Source of the DNA: Haloglomus salinum
GTDB taxonomy: Archaea > Halobacteriota > Halobacteria > Halobacteriales > Haloarculaceae
Assembly: GCF_024298825.1 (NCBI RefSeq)
Contig: NZ_CP101153.1
Location: 1,488,001 to 1,552,000, forward strand
Direction of reading: 5' to 3'
Length of the DNA: 64,000 nucleotides
The notes beneath the pieces were generated by a model that was not told the DNA's origin, ran no database searches, and worked only from the letters and a program-made list of their open reading frames with translations. Below, piece by piece: positions 1 through 8,540 of the stretch (the stretch's first letter is position 1; each line of letters starts with the position of its first letter). The translations under genes were made by a program, and so were the position numbers.

Positions 1-1648
1 CGTGCGAGGCCACGTACGCGAACTGCTCCAGCTCCGCGTTGGTCCGCTCGAGCCGGTCGACGGTCCGTTCGAGCTCGTCGGTCTTCTCGGCCAGCTCCTG
101 CTCCCGCTGTTTGAGTTCCGTGATGTCCCGCCCCTCCGGGATGAGCAGGACGACCTCGCCGGACTCGTCCGTGACGGGTTTCAGCGAGAAGTCGATGGGG
201 ACGGTCTCGCCCGGCTCCGCACCGTCTATCTCCATCTCGAAGCGGACGAACTCGCCCCCGCGAGCGCGCTCGGTCGCCTCGCGCACCTGGTCGCGGTTCT
301 CCTCGGTGATCCAGGCGGCATCGACCAGATGCTTGCCGACGACATCGTCCCGTTCGATGCCGGCGAACGACAGTGCGGTATCGTTGGCCTCGAGCATCGT
401 CCCGTCGGGTTCCATCAGTCCCGTGAACTGGTAGGTCTGGTTGAAGATGGCCTCGAACCGGCGCTCGCGCTCCTTGCGCTCCGTGACATCCCGTCCGATG
501 CCGACCACACCCATGACCTCGCCCTCGGGGCCGCGCCACTGGCCGGCCTTGAACTCGTAGGGGATCCGGTCCCCGGCTCTGGTCTCGAGGTAGCTCTCGA
601 TGACGACTGGCTCGCCCGTCTCGAGGATGCTGCCGATGGCCTCGCCGACGGACTCCGACTCGTCCGCCGGAACGAAGTCGAGCGGCTCCATCGTCTCGAT
701 CTCGTCGTCGTCGTAGCCGGTCACCGAGGCGAATCGGTCGTTCCACCGGACGAAGTTCCCGTCGGCGTCGTACGCGTAGAAGATGTCGGGCACGGCCCCG
801 AGCATGCTATCGGTGAAGGCCCGCTCCTCGCGAAGGTCGGCCTCCCGCTGTTTGAGTTCCGTGATGTCCCGTCCCTCCGGGATGAGCAGGACGACCTCGC
901 CGTGCTCGTCGGTGAACGGCTTCAGCGAGAAGTCGATGGGAACGGTCCCCTCGCGCTCGGCGCTGTGGATCTCCATCTCGAAGCGGACGAACTCGCCCCC
1001 ACGAGCGCGCTCGGTGGCGTCGTAGACGCGCTCGCGGTTCCCGTCGGTGATCCACGGCGACTCCGCGAGATGCTTCCCGACGGCCGCCTCGCGCTCGGCC
1101 CCGACGAACTGGAGTGCCGTCCGGTTGGCCTCGATGAGCGTGCCGTCGGGCTCCATCAGTCCCGTGAACTGGTAGGTGTTGTTGAAGACGGCATCGAACC
1201 GGCGCTCGCGCTCCTTGCGCTCCGTGATGTTCTCGAAGGCGAGGACGATGTGCTCGACCGCGCCGTCATCGTCCAGCAGTGGCGTCCCGCTGATGGAGAG
1301 CCAGATGTGCTCCCCGGTCGGCAGGTCGATGCGATAGACCCGGTTCTGGACGGGTTCGCCGGTCTCGAGGATCTCGGCCGTGATCCCCTCGCCCTCCCCG
1401 ACGGGGTCGCCGTCGGCGTCGACGGCCGAGAGCGACGAGTCGTCCGTACTCAGGCCGAGGAGTTCCTCCTCTCTGAGTCCCAGTTCTCGCTTCGCTCTGT
1501 CGTTGGCGAGGACGACCTGCCGGTCGGCGTCGAGGATGGCGATGGGGACGGGACTGATCTCCAGTATCCCCTCCCGCAGCGCCCCCTCCGGCGGGAGCGC
1601 CTCTCCGACCGACGGCCCGCCACCACCTGCGGATGTGTTGTCCGCCAC
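1..1648 (-). CDS. Multi-PAS sensor histidine kinase, C-terminus beyond window edge
   Basis: Cytoplasmic signal-transduction kinase; no membrane segment is visible in the 549 residues present. Four PAS units can be read: about residues 20-140, 150-270, 276-395 and 398-515. They are followed by a Leu/Glu-rich coiled coil and the start of a HisKA dimerisation helix (LEQFAYVASH), whose last His would be the phosphoacceptor. The ATPase domain must lie beyond position 1. PAS units 2 and 4 are near copies of each other (both carry TYQFTGLMEPDGT and ARGGEFVRFEMEI), also at DNA level, so this is an internal duplication. The start is a GTG; the frame is closed by a TAG a short way upstream. Ligand unknown. 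Kinase identity rests on the PAS series and the HisKA start, since the catalytic domain is not in view. Confidence 0.88.
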   Translation of the reverse strand, partial: MADNTSAGGGGPSVGEALPPEGALREGILEISPVPIAILDADRQVVLANDRAKRELGLREEELLGLSTDDSSLSAVDADGDPVGEGEGITAEILETGEPVQNRVYRIDLPTGEHIWLSISGTPLLDDDGAVEHIVLAFENITERKERERRFDAVFNNTYQFTGLMEPDGTLIEANRTALQFVGAEREAAVGKHLAESPWITDGNRERVYDATERARGGEFVRFEMEIHSAEREGTVPIDFSLKPFTDEHGEVVLLIPEGRDITELKQREADLREERAFTDSMLGAVPDIFYAYDADGNFVRWNDRFASVTGYDDDEIETMEPLDFVPADESESVGEAIGSILETGEPVVIESYLETRAGDRIPYEFKAGQWRGPEGEVMGVVGIGRDVTERKERERRFEAIFNQTYQFTGLMEPDGTMLEANDTALSFAGIERDDVVGKHLVDAAWITEENRDQVREATERARGGEFVRFEMEIDGAEPGETVPIDFSLKPVTDESGEVVLLIPEGRDITELKQREQELAEKTDELERTVDRLERTNAELEQFAYVASH

Positions 1649-1746
1649 GATATCGAGTGATGTGTGTACTCGTACCTAAGTGTTCGGCGTGCGGCCGTGG
1701 TCGCGCCGGACACACCGGAACCACACCACCCCGACTCCGGCACGTG

Positions 1747-3555
1747 TCAGCTGGTGTCGTCCCTGATGCCGCCTTCGGCGTTGTTCTCGTAGACGTTGTT
1801 GCGCCCCTCGAAGGTCGCGCCCCCCTCGACGACGAGGCCCCAGGTGGCGCTGTTCGCGAGTCTGGAGTTGGTCAGGGAGAGGCGGGCACCGTTCTGCACC
1901 CAGACGTTCGCCCAGTCGCCACCGCCGCCGTAGGCCACCTCCACGTTGTCGAGGACGTTGTCGGGGTTGTTGGATTCGAACTCGATGGTCTGCCAGTAGC
2001 CCGGCGACTGCTCGGCGCCCTCGAAGACGATGGGCTCCCCGTCCCCGGCGTCCGCCGAGAGCGCGCCCTCCGGTTTGACGGTCAGCTTCCCGCCTTCGGC
2101 GAAGGTGAACTGTGCCCCGGAGTCGACCGAGACGGGGGCGAACAGTCGGCTGTTGCCCTGAAGATAGATGGGAGCGTCCGTGGCAGGCCACGTGGCCTCG
2201 CTCTCGACATCCGTTCCGTCGACTTCGATGCGGTCGGCACCGTTGTCGCCGGCGTAGGTCGACCCGGCATCGAGCGCGCCGACGAGCGTCGTGGACACCG
2301 ACAGCGGCGCCGTCTCGTTCCCGGTGAACGTGTTCGTCGCGAACTCCGGGAGCGTGGCACCGTCCTCGGCCACCAGCCCCCACGTGGCGCTGTTGGCGAA
2401 CGTGCTGTTCGAAACAGAGAGTCGGGCACCGCCCTGCACCCAGACGTTCGCCCAGTCGCCGCCGCCCGCGTCCCGGACGACCACGTTCGACAGTTCGTTG
2501 TCGGGGTTGTTGGATTCGAACTCGATGGTCTGCCAGTAGCCGGGGACCTCCTCGTCGCCCTCGAAGACGATCGGGCGCTCGCTCGTCCCGCTCGCGGCGA
2601 GCGACCCTTCCGGTTTGACCGTCAACTTCCCGCCTTCCGCGAAGGTGAACCGCGCCCCCCGGTCGACCGAGACAGGAGCGAGCAGCCGACTGTTCCCTTC
2701 GAAGAAGAACGGGGCGTCGGTGGCGGGCCACGTGGCCTCGCTCTCGACATCCGCAGCGCTGACCTCGATGTGGTCGGTCCCGTTGCCGCCGGCGTACAGC
2801 GAGACGCCGTCGAGCGCGCCGACGAGCGTCGTGGACACCGACAGCGGCGCCGTCTCGTTCCCGGTGAACGCGTTCCGCGCGAAATCGAGCGTGGCGCCGT
2901 CCTCGGCCACCAGTCCCCACGTCCCGCTGTTGGCGAACCAGGAGTCGGTCACCGAGAGTCGAGCGCCACCCTGCACCCAGACGTTCGCCCAGTCGCCGCC
3001 GCCCGCATCGTGGACGACCACGTTCGACAGTTCGTTGGGGTTCTCCGACTCTATCTCGATGGTCTGCCAGTGGGCCGGCACCCTCGAGTCACCGTAGAAC
3101 CAGATGGGGTCGCTGGCGCTGCCGCTAGCTACGAGCGTCCCGTCGCCCTTCACCGTCAGCTTCGACCCGGGCTTGCCGACGACCTCGACGCCCGGTTCGA
3201 TGGTCAGCGTCGCCCCGCTGGTGACCCTGACGTTGGTCTCGAGGGCGACCCGCGGACAGTCGCTGGCGTCCCAGGTCGTGTCCGACGTGATGTCCGACTC
3301 GATCGGCTCCGGGTCACAGTCCGCGGGGGTGAGCGGGGGCTCCGTGCCCACGCTGGTTGGGGTCGCGTCGCCGCCGCCGCCGTCACCCCCACCGTCCCCA
3401 CCATCGCCGCCGTCGCCGAAGTCGCCGACATCCGTACTACACCCGGCGAGGGCGAGTCCGGCACCGACCGTCGTGGCACCCCTGAGGAACCGGCGTCGGT
3501 CGACCGGCGTTCGACTCCCCTCCGTTCCCCCCTCTGCATTGGTATGCAGTCCCAT
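1747..3555 (-). CDS. Tat-exported lipoprotein with three beta-helix-like modules
   Basis: Predicted surface lipoprotein. The N-terminus has a twin-arginine motif (RRRFLRG), a short hydrophobic stretch and a lipobox ending in LAGC, so Tat export and lipid anchoring are inferred. A Gly/Asp-rich linker follows. The rest is built from about three tandem modules of roughly 160 residues, each repeating the elements WANVWVQ-GARLS, TWGLVAEDGA, ETAPLSVSTTLVGALD, GGKLTVKPEG and GYWQTIEFES. The pattern resembles right-handed parallel beta-helix proteins. ATG 3555 was chosen because a TATA-like TTGAATA lies about 25 bases before it, which suits a leaderless transcript; a TTG at 3585 is an alternative. 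The modules are similar at DNA level, suggesting recent duplication. Substrate or ligand unknown. Confidence 0.85.
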   Translation of the reverse strand: MGLHTNAEGGTEGSRTPVDRRRFLRGATTVGAGLALAGCSTDVGDFGDGGDGGDGGGDGGGGDATPTSVGTEPPLTPADCDPEPIESDITSDTTWDASDCPRVALETNVRVTSGATLTIEPGVEVVGKPGSKLTVKGDGTLVASGSASDPIWFYGDSRVPAHWQTIEIESENPNELSNVVVHDAGGGDWANVWVQGGARLSVTDSWFANSGTWGLVAEDGATLDFARNAFTGNETAPLSVSTTLVGALDGVSLYAGGNGTDHIEVSAADVESEATWPATDAPFFFEGNSRLLAPVSVDRGARFTFAEGGKLTVKPEGSLAASGTSERPIVFEGDEEVPGYWQTIEFESNNPDNELSNVVVRDAGGGDWANVWVQGGARLSVSNSTFANSATWGLVAEDGATLPEFATNTFTGNETAPLSVSTTLVGALDAGSTYAGDNGADRIEVDGTDVESEATWPATDAPIYLQGNSRLFAPVSVDSGAQFTFAEGGKLTVKPEGALSADAGDGEPIVFEGAEQSPGYWQTIEFESNNPDNVLDNVEVAYGGGGDWANVWVQNGARLSLTNSRLANSATWGLVVEGGATFEGRNNVYENNAEGGIRDDTS

Positions 3556-3756
3556 GTCACGGCGCAGTGACGGGAGGGTATTCAAACTCTAGGTCGCTGG
3601 CTACCGGGGGCACATGGCTGGACGCGGTGGTCCCGGGAACTCGGCTATCACCGAGCGGTTCGACGGTGGGGGGTCCGGCCGGGAGGAGTTCGACCTGCAT
3701 CAACGGGGATGGTACCGAGCCCACGTGTTATGCCCTGTGGCCGCCTACGCGGTGGT

Positions 3757-4506
3757 ATGCGCGAACTCGTCTTCGCCCTCGAGTACGAGCCAGGGTGCAA
3801 CAGGGTGGCGGACGCCCTCGCCGACCACCCCGACGCCCGCGTCCGCTCGCTCTCGCTGCACGCCACCGCCGAGCGGCTCTGGCGGGTCGACCACGCCAAC
3901 GGGACCCCGGACGCGCTCGACGCCATCGAGGACGCCTTCCACAACAGCGACTACTACGCCGACTGCCTGGCGACCGAGGACTGTGGCGCCACGCAGACCA
4001 CCCGCGTCCTCGACCGCACGGACGGTGCGCTCGTCCTCTACTCCGACTGGGAGCGCACGCCCACCTGTGCCTCGGTTCCCCACATCGCCCGCGACCACCT
4101 CGGGGACGGCGTGCTGTTCGAGACGCGCCACGAGGGCCGCCACTACACGTGGCGGCTCATCCACTCCGGGGAGGGGGACCTGGCGGCCTTCTTCGACGAT
4201 CTGGAGGCGGCTGTCGGGGAGTGTGCCCGGCTGGAGATGCTCCGAACCGCGGATACTACGGCATCGGCTGGGGGGAGCGACGGGAAGACGAGCGGCCTGT
4301 CCCCGGAGCAGGAGGCCGCGCTCCGGGCAGCCGTCGAACACGGCTACTACGAGTCGCCCCGCGAGGTCGATGTCGGGGAGCTGGCCGAGCATCTCGACGT
4401 ACCACGGTCGACGCTCACCTACCGGCTCCGCCGGGCGGAGGAACACCTGGCGAAGCAACACGTCGCAGGCGAGCGGGAAGCGAGCGAACGACTTGCGTCG
4501 CGCTGA
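3757..4506 (+). CDS. HTH_10 (bat-type) transcriptional regulator
   Basis: DNA-binding regulator of the bacterio-opsin-activator family. Residues 1-165 form the variable input domain typical of the family. The last 60 residues are the HTH_10 domain, with LSPEQEAALRAAVEHGYYE, then GELAEHLDVPRSTLTYRLRR as the recognition helix region. The input domain holds two cysteines ten residues apart (YADCLATEDCGA) plus a further Cys and His, which could bind metal. It lies 84 bases upstream of a P1B-type metal ATPase on the same strand, so it is a plausible regulator of metal export, although nothing in the sequence proves it. ATG 3757 fits the family N-terminus (MRELVFALEY); longer in-frame starts exist upstream. 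Confidence 0.85.
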   Translation: MRELVFALEYEPGCNRVADALADHPDARVRSLSLHATAERLWRVDHANGTPDALDAIEDAFHNSDYYADCLATEDCGATQTTRVLDRTDGALVLYSDWERTPTCASVPHIARDHLGDGVLFETRHEGRHYTWRLIHSGEGDLAAFFDDLEAAVGECARLEMLRTADTTASAGGSDGKTSGLSPEQEAALRAAVEHGYYESPREVDVGELAEHLDVPRSTLTYRLRRAEEHLAKQHVAGEREASERLASR

Positions 4507-4540
4507 CGCCAGGGGCAGGCATCGCGCTGGCGCCCGCGAA

Positions 4541-4554
4541 TTGGAATATTCCAA
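4541..4554. promoter_or_regulatory. Perfect 14-bp palindrome before the metal ATPase gene
   Basis: The sequence TTGGAATATTCCAA is its own reverse complement and lies 37 bases before the ATPase start codon, in the 84-base gap after the HTH_10 regulator gene. Its AT core (AATATT) stands out in GC-rich DNA. It could be an operator, possibly overlapping the promoter. Which protein binds is not shown. Confidence 0.6.
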
Positions 4555-4590
4555 CAAAGGGCTATCGAGCACCCGCTCCTACCCAGGGAT

Positions 4591-6996
4591 ATGACAGAGA
4601 CCCCGAATGCGGCGGGGCCGCCACGCGGCAGCGGGCAGCGACGCGAGCTGACCGCCCGCCTCGCCGTCCCCGAGATGGACTGCCCCTCCTGCGCGCAGAA
4701 GGTCGACAAGAGCCTCGAGCGCGTCGACGGCGTGGTCGAGGTCGCTCTCCAGCCGACCACCGGCACGGCCACGGTCACCTACGACCCCGACCGCACCACC
4801 GAAGCCGATGTCGTTCGGGCCGTCGAGAACGCGGGCTACGAGGTCGTCGGTCGCGGTGCCGAGAGCGACGACGACAGGGGCGGCGGTGGGATGGAGGTCG
4901 CACCGCCGTCCGAGGTCTGGACGAGTTCCCGGGCGGTCAAGACGTGGGTCGGCGCGGTGTTCGTGTCGCTCGGCCTCCTCTTCAAGTTCGTCCTGGCCGG
5001 ACAGAACCTCGCCGTCGCCAGCGTCCTCGAGCACCCACTTCACGTCGCGGACGTGCTCTTCCTCGTCGCGATCGTCACCAGCGGTATCCCGGTCGTTCGC
5101 GGCGGCTACTACTCCGCGAAGAACCTGAGCCTCGACATCGACCTGCTGATGGGGACGGCCATCATCGCCGCGACCGGCATCGGCTACTTCGTCGAGGCCG
5201 CGACGCTGGCGGTGCTGTTCAGTATCGCCGAACTGCTGGAGGACTACGCGATGGACCGGGCGCGTGACTCCCTGCGGGAGCTGATGGAGCTGTCGCCCGA
5301 CGAGGCGACCGTCCGCCGCGACACCGGGTCGTCGGAGACACCCGGAACCGGCGGCGAGGAGGTGACCATCCCCGCCGACGAGGTCGAAGTCGGCGAGACG
5401 GTCATCGTCCGCCCCGGCGACAAGATCCCGCTCGACGGCACCGTCGTCGAGGGCAGGAGTGCCGTCGACGAGTCCCCCATCACCGGCGAGAGCGTCCCCG
5501 TCGACAAGGCGGTCGGCGACGAGGTGTACGCCGGCAGCATCAACGAGGACGGATATCTCGAGTTCGAGACGACCGCGCCCGCCTCGGAGTCGACGCTCTC
5601 CCAGATCATCGAGATGGTGCAGGGCGCACAGGCGAACAAGACCGAGAAGGAGCAGTTCGTCGACCGGTTCGCGGGCTACTACACCCCGGTGGTCGTCGTC
5701 CTGGCGATTCTGACCGCCGCGCTCCCGCCGCTGTTCATCAGTGGGGGGGCCACCGTCGGGGTCGCCGGCGTCTCGCACACCTTCAGCGGGAGCTGGCAGA
5801 CGTGGTTCATCCGCGGGCTCACTCTGCTGGTCATCGCGTGTCCGTGTGCGTTCGTCATCTCCACGCCCGTCTCCGTGGTGTCGGGAATCACCAGCGCCGC
5901 GAAGAACGGCGTCCTCATCAAGGGTGGCAACCACCTCGAGGCGATGGGTGATGTCGACGCCATCGCCGTGGACAAGACGGGGACCCTCACCAGGGGCGAA
6001 CTCGCGGTCACGGATGTGGTCTCGCTCGGTGATGCGAGCGAGGAGACAGTGCTCCGGCACGCGGCCGCGCTCGAGCAGCGGAGTGAACACCCCATCGGCG
6101 AGGCGATTCTCGCGTGTGCCGACGCGGCGGCGGTCGGCGACCTGCCGGGCATCGAAGGGTTCGAGAGCATCACGGGGAAGGGTATCCGCGCGGCTATCGG
6201 CGGCGAGACGTACTACGCGGGCAAGCCGTCCCTGTTCGAGGAACTGGGCTTCGACCTGGCGCACGCGCACCTCCGTGCCGACGGCGGGACGGTCGCCGAG
6301 GTGGCAGACGAGCAGTGCGAGCGCGAGGACTGTGCCGACATCGAGAACGGCGCTATCGCCCGGTTCGAGGACGAAGGGAAGACGGTCATCCTCGTCGGCA
6401 CCGAGGACGAACTGGTCGGCGTCATCGCTATCGCCGACGAGGTGCGGCCGGCCGCCGAGCGGGCAGTCGAGCGGCTGCACGACCTCGGTGTCGCACACGT
6501 GGTGATGCTGACCGGCGACAACGAGGGCACCGCCCGCGCCATCGCCGGGCAGGTCGGCGTGGACGAGTACCGGGCCGAACTGTTGCCGGACGAGAAGGTC
6601 GACGCCGTGGCGGAGCTGCAGGCGGAGTACGGCGACGTGGCGATGGTCGGCGACGGCATCAACGACGCCCCCGCGCTGGCGACCGCCGATGTCGGAATCG
6701 CGATGGGCGCCGCCGGCACGGACACGGCCATCGAGACCGCCGACATCGCGCTGATGGGTGACGACATCGGCAAGCTCCCCTACCTCTACGCGCTCTCGAA
6801 CAAGGCCAACGGCGTCATCAGGCAGAACATCTGGTCGAGTCTCGGCGTGAAGGCACTGCTCGCACTCGGCGTCCCGCTGGGGCTGGTGAGCGTCGCGCTG
6901 GCGGTCGTGGTCGGCGACATGGGGATGAGCCTCGGCGTGACGGGCAACTCGATGCGGCTCTCGCGGATGGCGCCCGACCGGTTCTTCGACACCTGA
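4591..6996 (+). CDS. Zinc/cadmium-type P1B ATPase (heavy-metal exporter)
   Basis: ATP-driven metal efflux pump in the cytoplasmic membrane, 801 residues. The N-terminus has a heavy-metal-associated domain (residues about 20-85) with the metal site MDCPSC. Hydrophobic segments follow, then the actuator loop (ITGES, about residue 296), the membrane metal site CPCAFVISTP (about 416), the phosphorylated Asp in DKTGT (about 461), the HP motif (SEHPIGEAI) and GDGINDAP (about 687). CPC followed by ISTP, a Lys in the NIWSSLGVKALLAL helix and an Asp in the last helix (GDMGMS) match the ZntA/CadA group, not the copper group. The nucleotide-binding domain carries an insert with HAH and two cysteines (EQCEREDCADI). 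Likely regulated with the preceding HTH_10 gene. Confidence 0.93.
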   Translation: MTETPNAAGPPRGSGQRRELTARLAVPEMDCPSCAQKVDKSLERVDGVVEVALQPTTGTATVTYDPDRTTEADVVRAVENAGYEVVGRGAESDDDRGGGGMEVAPPSEVWTSSRAVKTWVGAVFVSLGLLFKFVLAGQNLAVASVLEHPLHVADVLFLVAIVTSGIPVVRGGYYSAKNLSLDIDLLMGTAIIAATGIGYFVEAATLAVLFSIAELLEDYAMDRARDSLRELMELSPDEATVRRDTGSSETPGTGGEEVTIPADEVEVGETVIVRPGDKIPLDGTVVEGRSAVDESPITGESVPVDKAVGDEVYAGSINEDGYLEFETTAPASESTLSQIIEMVQGAQANKTEKEQFVDRFAGYYTPVVVVLAILTAALPPLFISGGATVGVAGVSHTFSGSWQTWFIRGLTLLVIACPCAFVISTPVSVVSGITSAAKNGVLIKGGNHLEAMGDVDAIAVDKTGTLTRGELAVTDVVSLGDASEETVLRHAAALEQRSEHPIGEAILACADAAAVGDLPGIEGFESITGKGIRAAIGGETYYAGKPSLFEELGFDLAHAHLRADGGTVAEVADEQCEREDCADIENGAIARFEDEGKTVILVGTEDELVGVIAIADEVRPAAERAVERLHDLGVAHVVMLTGDNEGTARAIAGQVGVDEYRAELLPDEKVDAVAELQAEYGDVAMVGDGINDAPALATADVGIAMGAAGTDTAIETADIALMGDDIGKLPYLYALSNKANGVIRQNIWSSLGVKALLALGVPLGLVSVALAVVVGDMGMSLGVTGNSMRLSRMAPDRFFDT

Positions 6997-7294
6997 GGTC
7001 CGGTCCGGCGAACTCCAGCCCCGGTATCGTCACCGGTTCCTCCCACGGCTGACGCCGTGGTCGCTCGCCTCGCCACCGGAGACGTCTGGCGTCGGACACG
7101 ACGGCGGCGGCGGACAGCACCCGTACGGGCGCATCCGATGTCCATTTCCCCATCGACGGCGTCACGACGGGTATGACCGTGGATTCGGCGGAACCGGGGA
7201 GCCGACCATCACGCTCGGAGGACAGGGAACGACCGGGGCGAGACACCCAGTGGACCCCCTCCGAGACCGTGTCGGTGAACACGGTGAGATGGAC
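6997..7294. other. Intergenic gap with no gene seen
   Basis: About 300 bases separate the metal ATPase stop from rlmE. Several short frames cross it but none has family features or a start signal. No repeat or RNA gene recognised. Confidence 0.5.
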
Positions 7295-8107
7295 ATGACG
7301 GGTCGTGACGAGTACTACAACCGCGCCAAGCAGGAGGGCTACCGCTCGCGGGCGGCGTACAAGCTCCAGCAACTCGACGAGGAGTGTGGCCTCCTCTCAC
7401 AGGGCGACATCGTCGTCGACCTGGGTGCCGCTCCCGGTGGCTGGCTGCAGGTCGCGGCCCAGCGCGTCGGTGCGAGCGGCAAGGTCGTCGGCGTCGACCT
7501 CCAGAACGTCCGGAACCTCTCGGAGGACGAGGCCGGCAGCGGCGACGGTGCCGCACACGTCGAGACCGTCCGCGGGGACATGACCGAGGCCGACACCCGC
7601 GAGCGGGTCCAGGAGCTGGTCGGCGAGGGCGGCGCCGACACCGTCCTCTCGGACATGGCGCCGAACATGAGCGGGGAGTACGACCTCGACCACGCCCGCT
7701 CGGTCCACCTCGCGCGACAGGCGTTCGAGACCGCACTGACGGTGCTCCCGGCGGGCGGCGACCTCGCCGTGAAGGTGTTCGACGGACGCGACCTCGACGA
7801 CCTGAAGGCCGATGTCGACGCGGAGTTCGAGTACGTCCGCGAGGTCCGGCCGCCCGCCTCGCGGGACGCGTCCTCGGAGCTCTACCTCGTCGCGAAGAAC
7901 CGCCTCACGGCACCCGTCCGAGCCGGAGACGAGGTCGTCGTCGAGGTGAGCGACGAGGGCAACGAGGGCGACGGCATCGCCCGCGTCGAGGGGTACACGC
8001 TGTTCGTCCCGGGAACGAGCGTGGGCGACCGGGTTCGGGTACGGGTCGACGAGGTGAAGCCGAAATTCGGCTTCGCCGAGGTCGTGGACCGGGACCCGGA
8101 CGAGTAG
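7295..8107 (+). CDS. rlmE: 23S rRNA 2'-O-methyltransferase (RlmE/FtsJ) with C-terminal TRAM domain
   Basis: S-adenosylmethionine-dependent methyltransferase of the RrmJ/FtsJ family, which 2'-O-methylates a uridine in 23S rRNA. The N-terminus RDEYYNRAKQEGYRSRAAYK holds the first catalytic Lys. VVDLGAAPGGWLQVA (about residue 45) is the SAM motif, LSDMAPNMSG holds the catalytic Asp, and LAVKVFDG the second catalytic Lys. The last 65 residues (EVVVEVSDEG to GFAEVV) are a TRAM RNA-binding domain, an extension usual in archaeal homologues. ATG 7295 was preferred over ATG 7289 because GGTGAG at 7284-7289 gives it a ribosome binding site and because family members begin at this point. The gene stands alone. 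Confidence 0.93.
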   Translation: MTGRDEYYNRAKQEGYRSRAAYKLQQLDEECGLLSQGDIVVDLGAAPGGWLQVAAQRVGASGKVVGVDLQNVRNLSEDEAGSGDGAAHVETVRGDMTEADTRERVQELVGEGGADTVLSDMAPNMSGEYDLDHARSVHLARQAFETALTVLPAGGDLAVKVFDGRDLDDLKADVDAEFEYVREVRPPASRDASSELYLVAKNRLTAPVRAGDEVVVEVSDEGNEGDGIARVEGYTLFVPGTSVGDRVRVRVDEVKPKFGFAEVVDRDPDE

Positions 8108-8116
8108 TGCCGCAGG

Positions 8117-8299
8117 CTACCCTTCTTCCTCGTCGTCCAGCCGCCCGTGGCGGGCGTCGATCTCGTCCAGCACGTCCAGCGTCTTCCGCACGGAGGCGCG
8201 GATGGCGTCGCTCCGGTTGACGAACTTCCCGTCGTCGCCGACGTGCTCGTCGAGGTCCTCGAGGAGCTCCTGGGGCATCTCGACGGATATCTTGGGCAT
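8117..8299 (-). CDS. Ribbon-helix-helix DNA-binding protein (CopG/Arc-like)
   Basis: Sixty-residue protein. MPKISVEMPQ is the beta strand that would enter the DNA groove; ELLEDLDEHV and NRSDAIRASVRKTLDVLDEI are the two helices, the standard ribbon-helix-helix plan of small transcription factors acting as dimers. The C-terminal tail is acidic. A CAATATC stretch about 28 bases before ATG 8299 is a likely TATA element and implies a leaderless message. Convergent with rlmE, 9 bases away. Target genes unknown. Confidence 0.85.
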   Translation of the reverse strand: MPKISVEMPQELLEDLDEHVGDDGKFVNRSDAIRASVRKTLDVLDEIDARHGRLDDEEEG

Positions 8300-8417
8300 A
8301 CCGCGTCTATCGGCCGGACGATATTGACCTTCGGGGTCGGGCGCGGAGGGATGCGAAGTTACCGGGCAGGGAGGGCTGTGACGAACACTGATGTGTTTCC
8401 ACGAACGATGTGGCGGT

Positions 8418-8531
8418 ATGCCGAAGTTCGTTCCCCTGTCCGAGGTCGAGAAGGCGGCGATGCGAAGGGGGAGATTCCCGTCCGGCATCGAGACCGACGA
8501 GGATGATGTAGACAACTGTCTCTACGGGTGA
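8418..8531 (+). CDS. Possible 37-residue protein
   Basis: Short frame from ATG 8418 to TGA 8531, reading MPKFVPLSEVEKAAMRRGRF then an acidic tail ending DNCLYG. It lies between the ribbon-helix-helix gene and the end of tatC. The composition (acidic, one Cys) is compatible with a real haloarchaeal small protein, and it begins with the same MPK as its divergent neighbour. No family recognised and no clear promoter, so this is tentative. Confidence 0.35.
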   Translation: MPKFVPLSEVEKAAMRRGRFPSGIETDEDDVDNCLYG

Positions 8532-8540
8532 CGGGCGCGC

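Noticed and set aside
2-1660. Long open frame on the plus strand opposite the PAS kinase
   Set aside because: It is the complement of a clear multi-PAS protein; its translation is Leu/Val/Asp-rich with no family feature, as expected from GC-rich codon bias.
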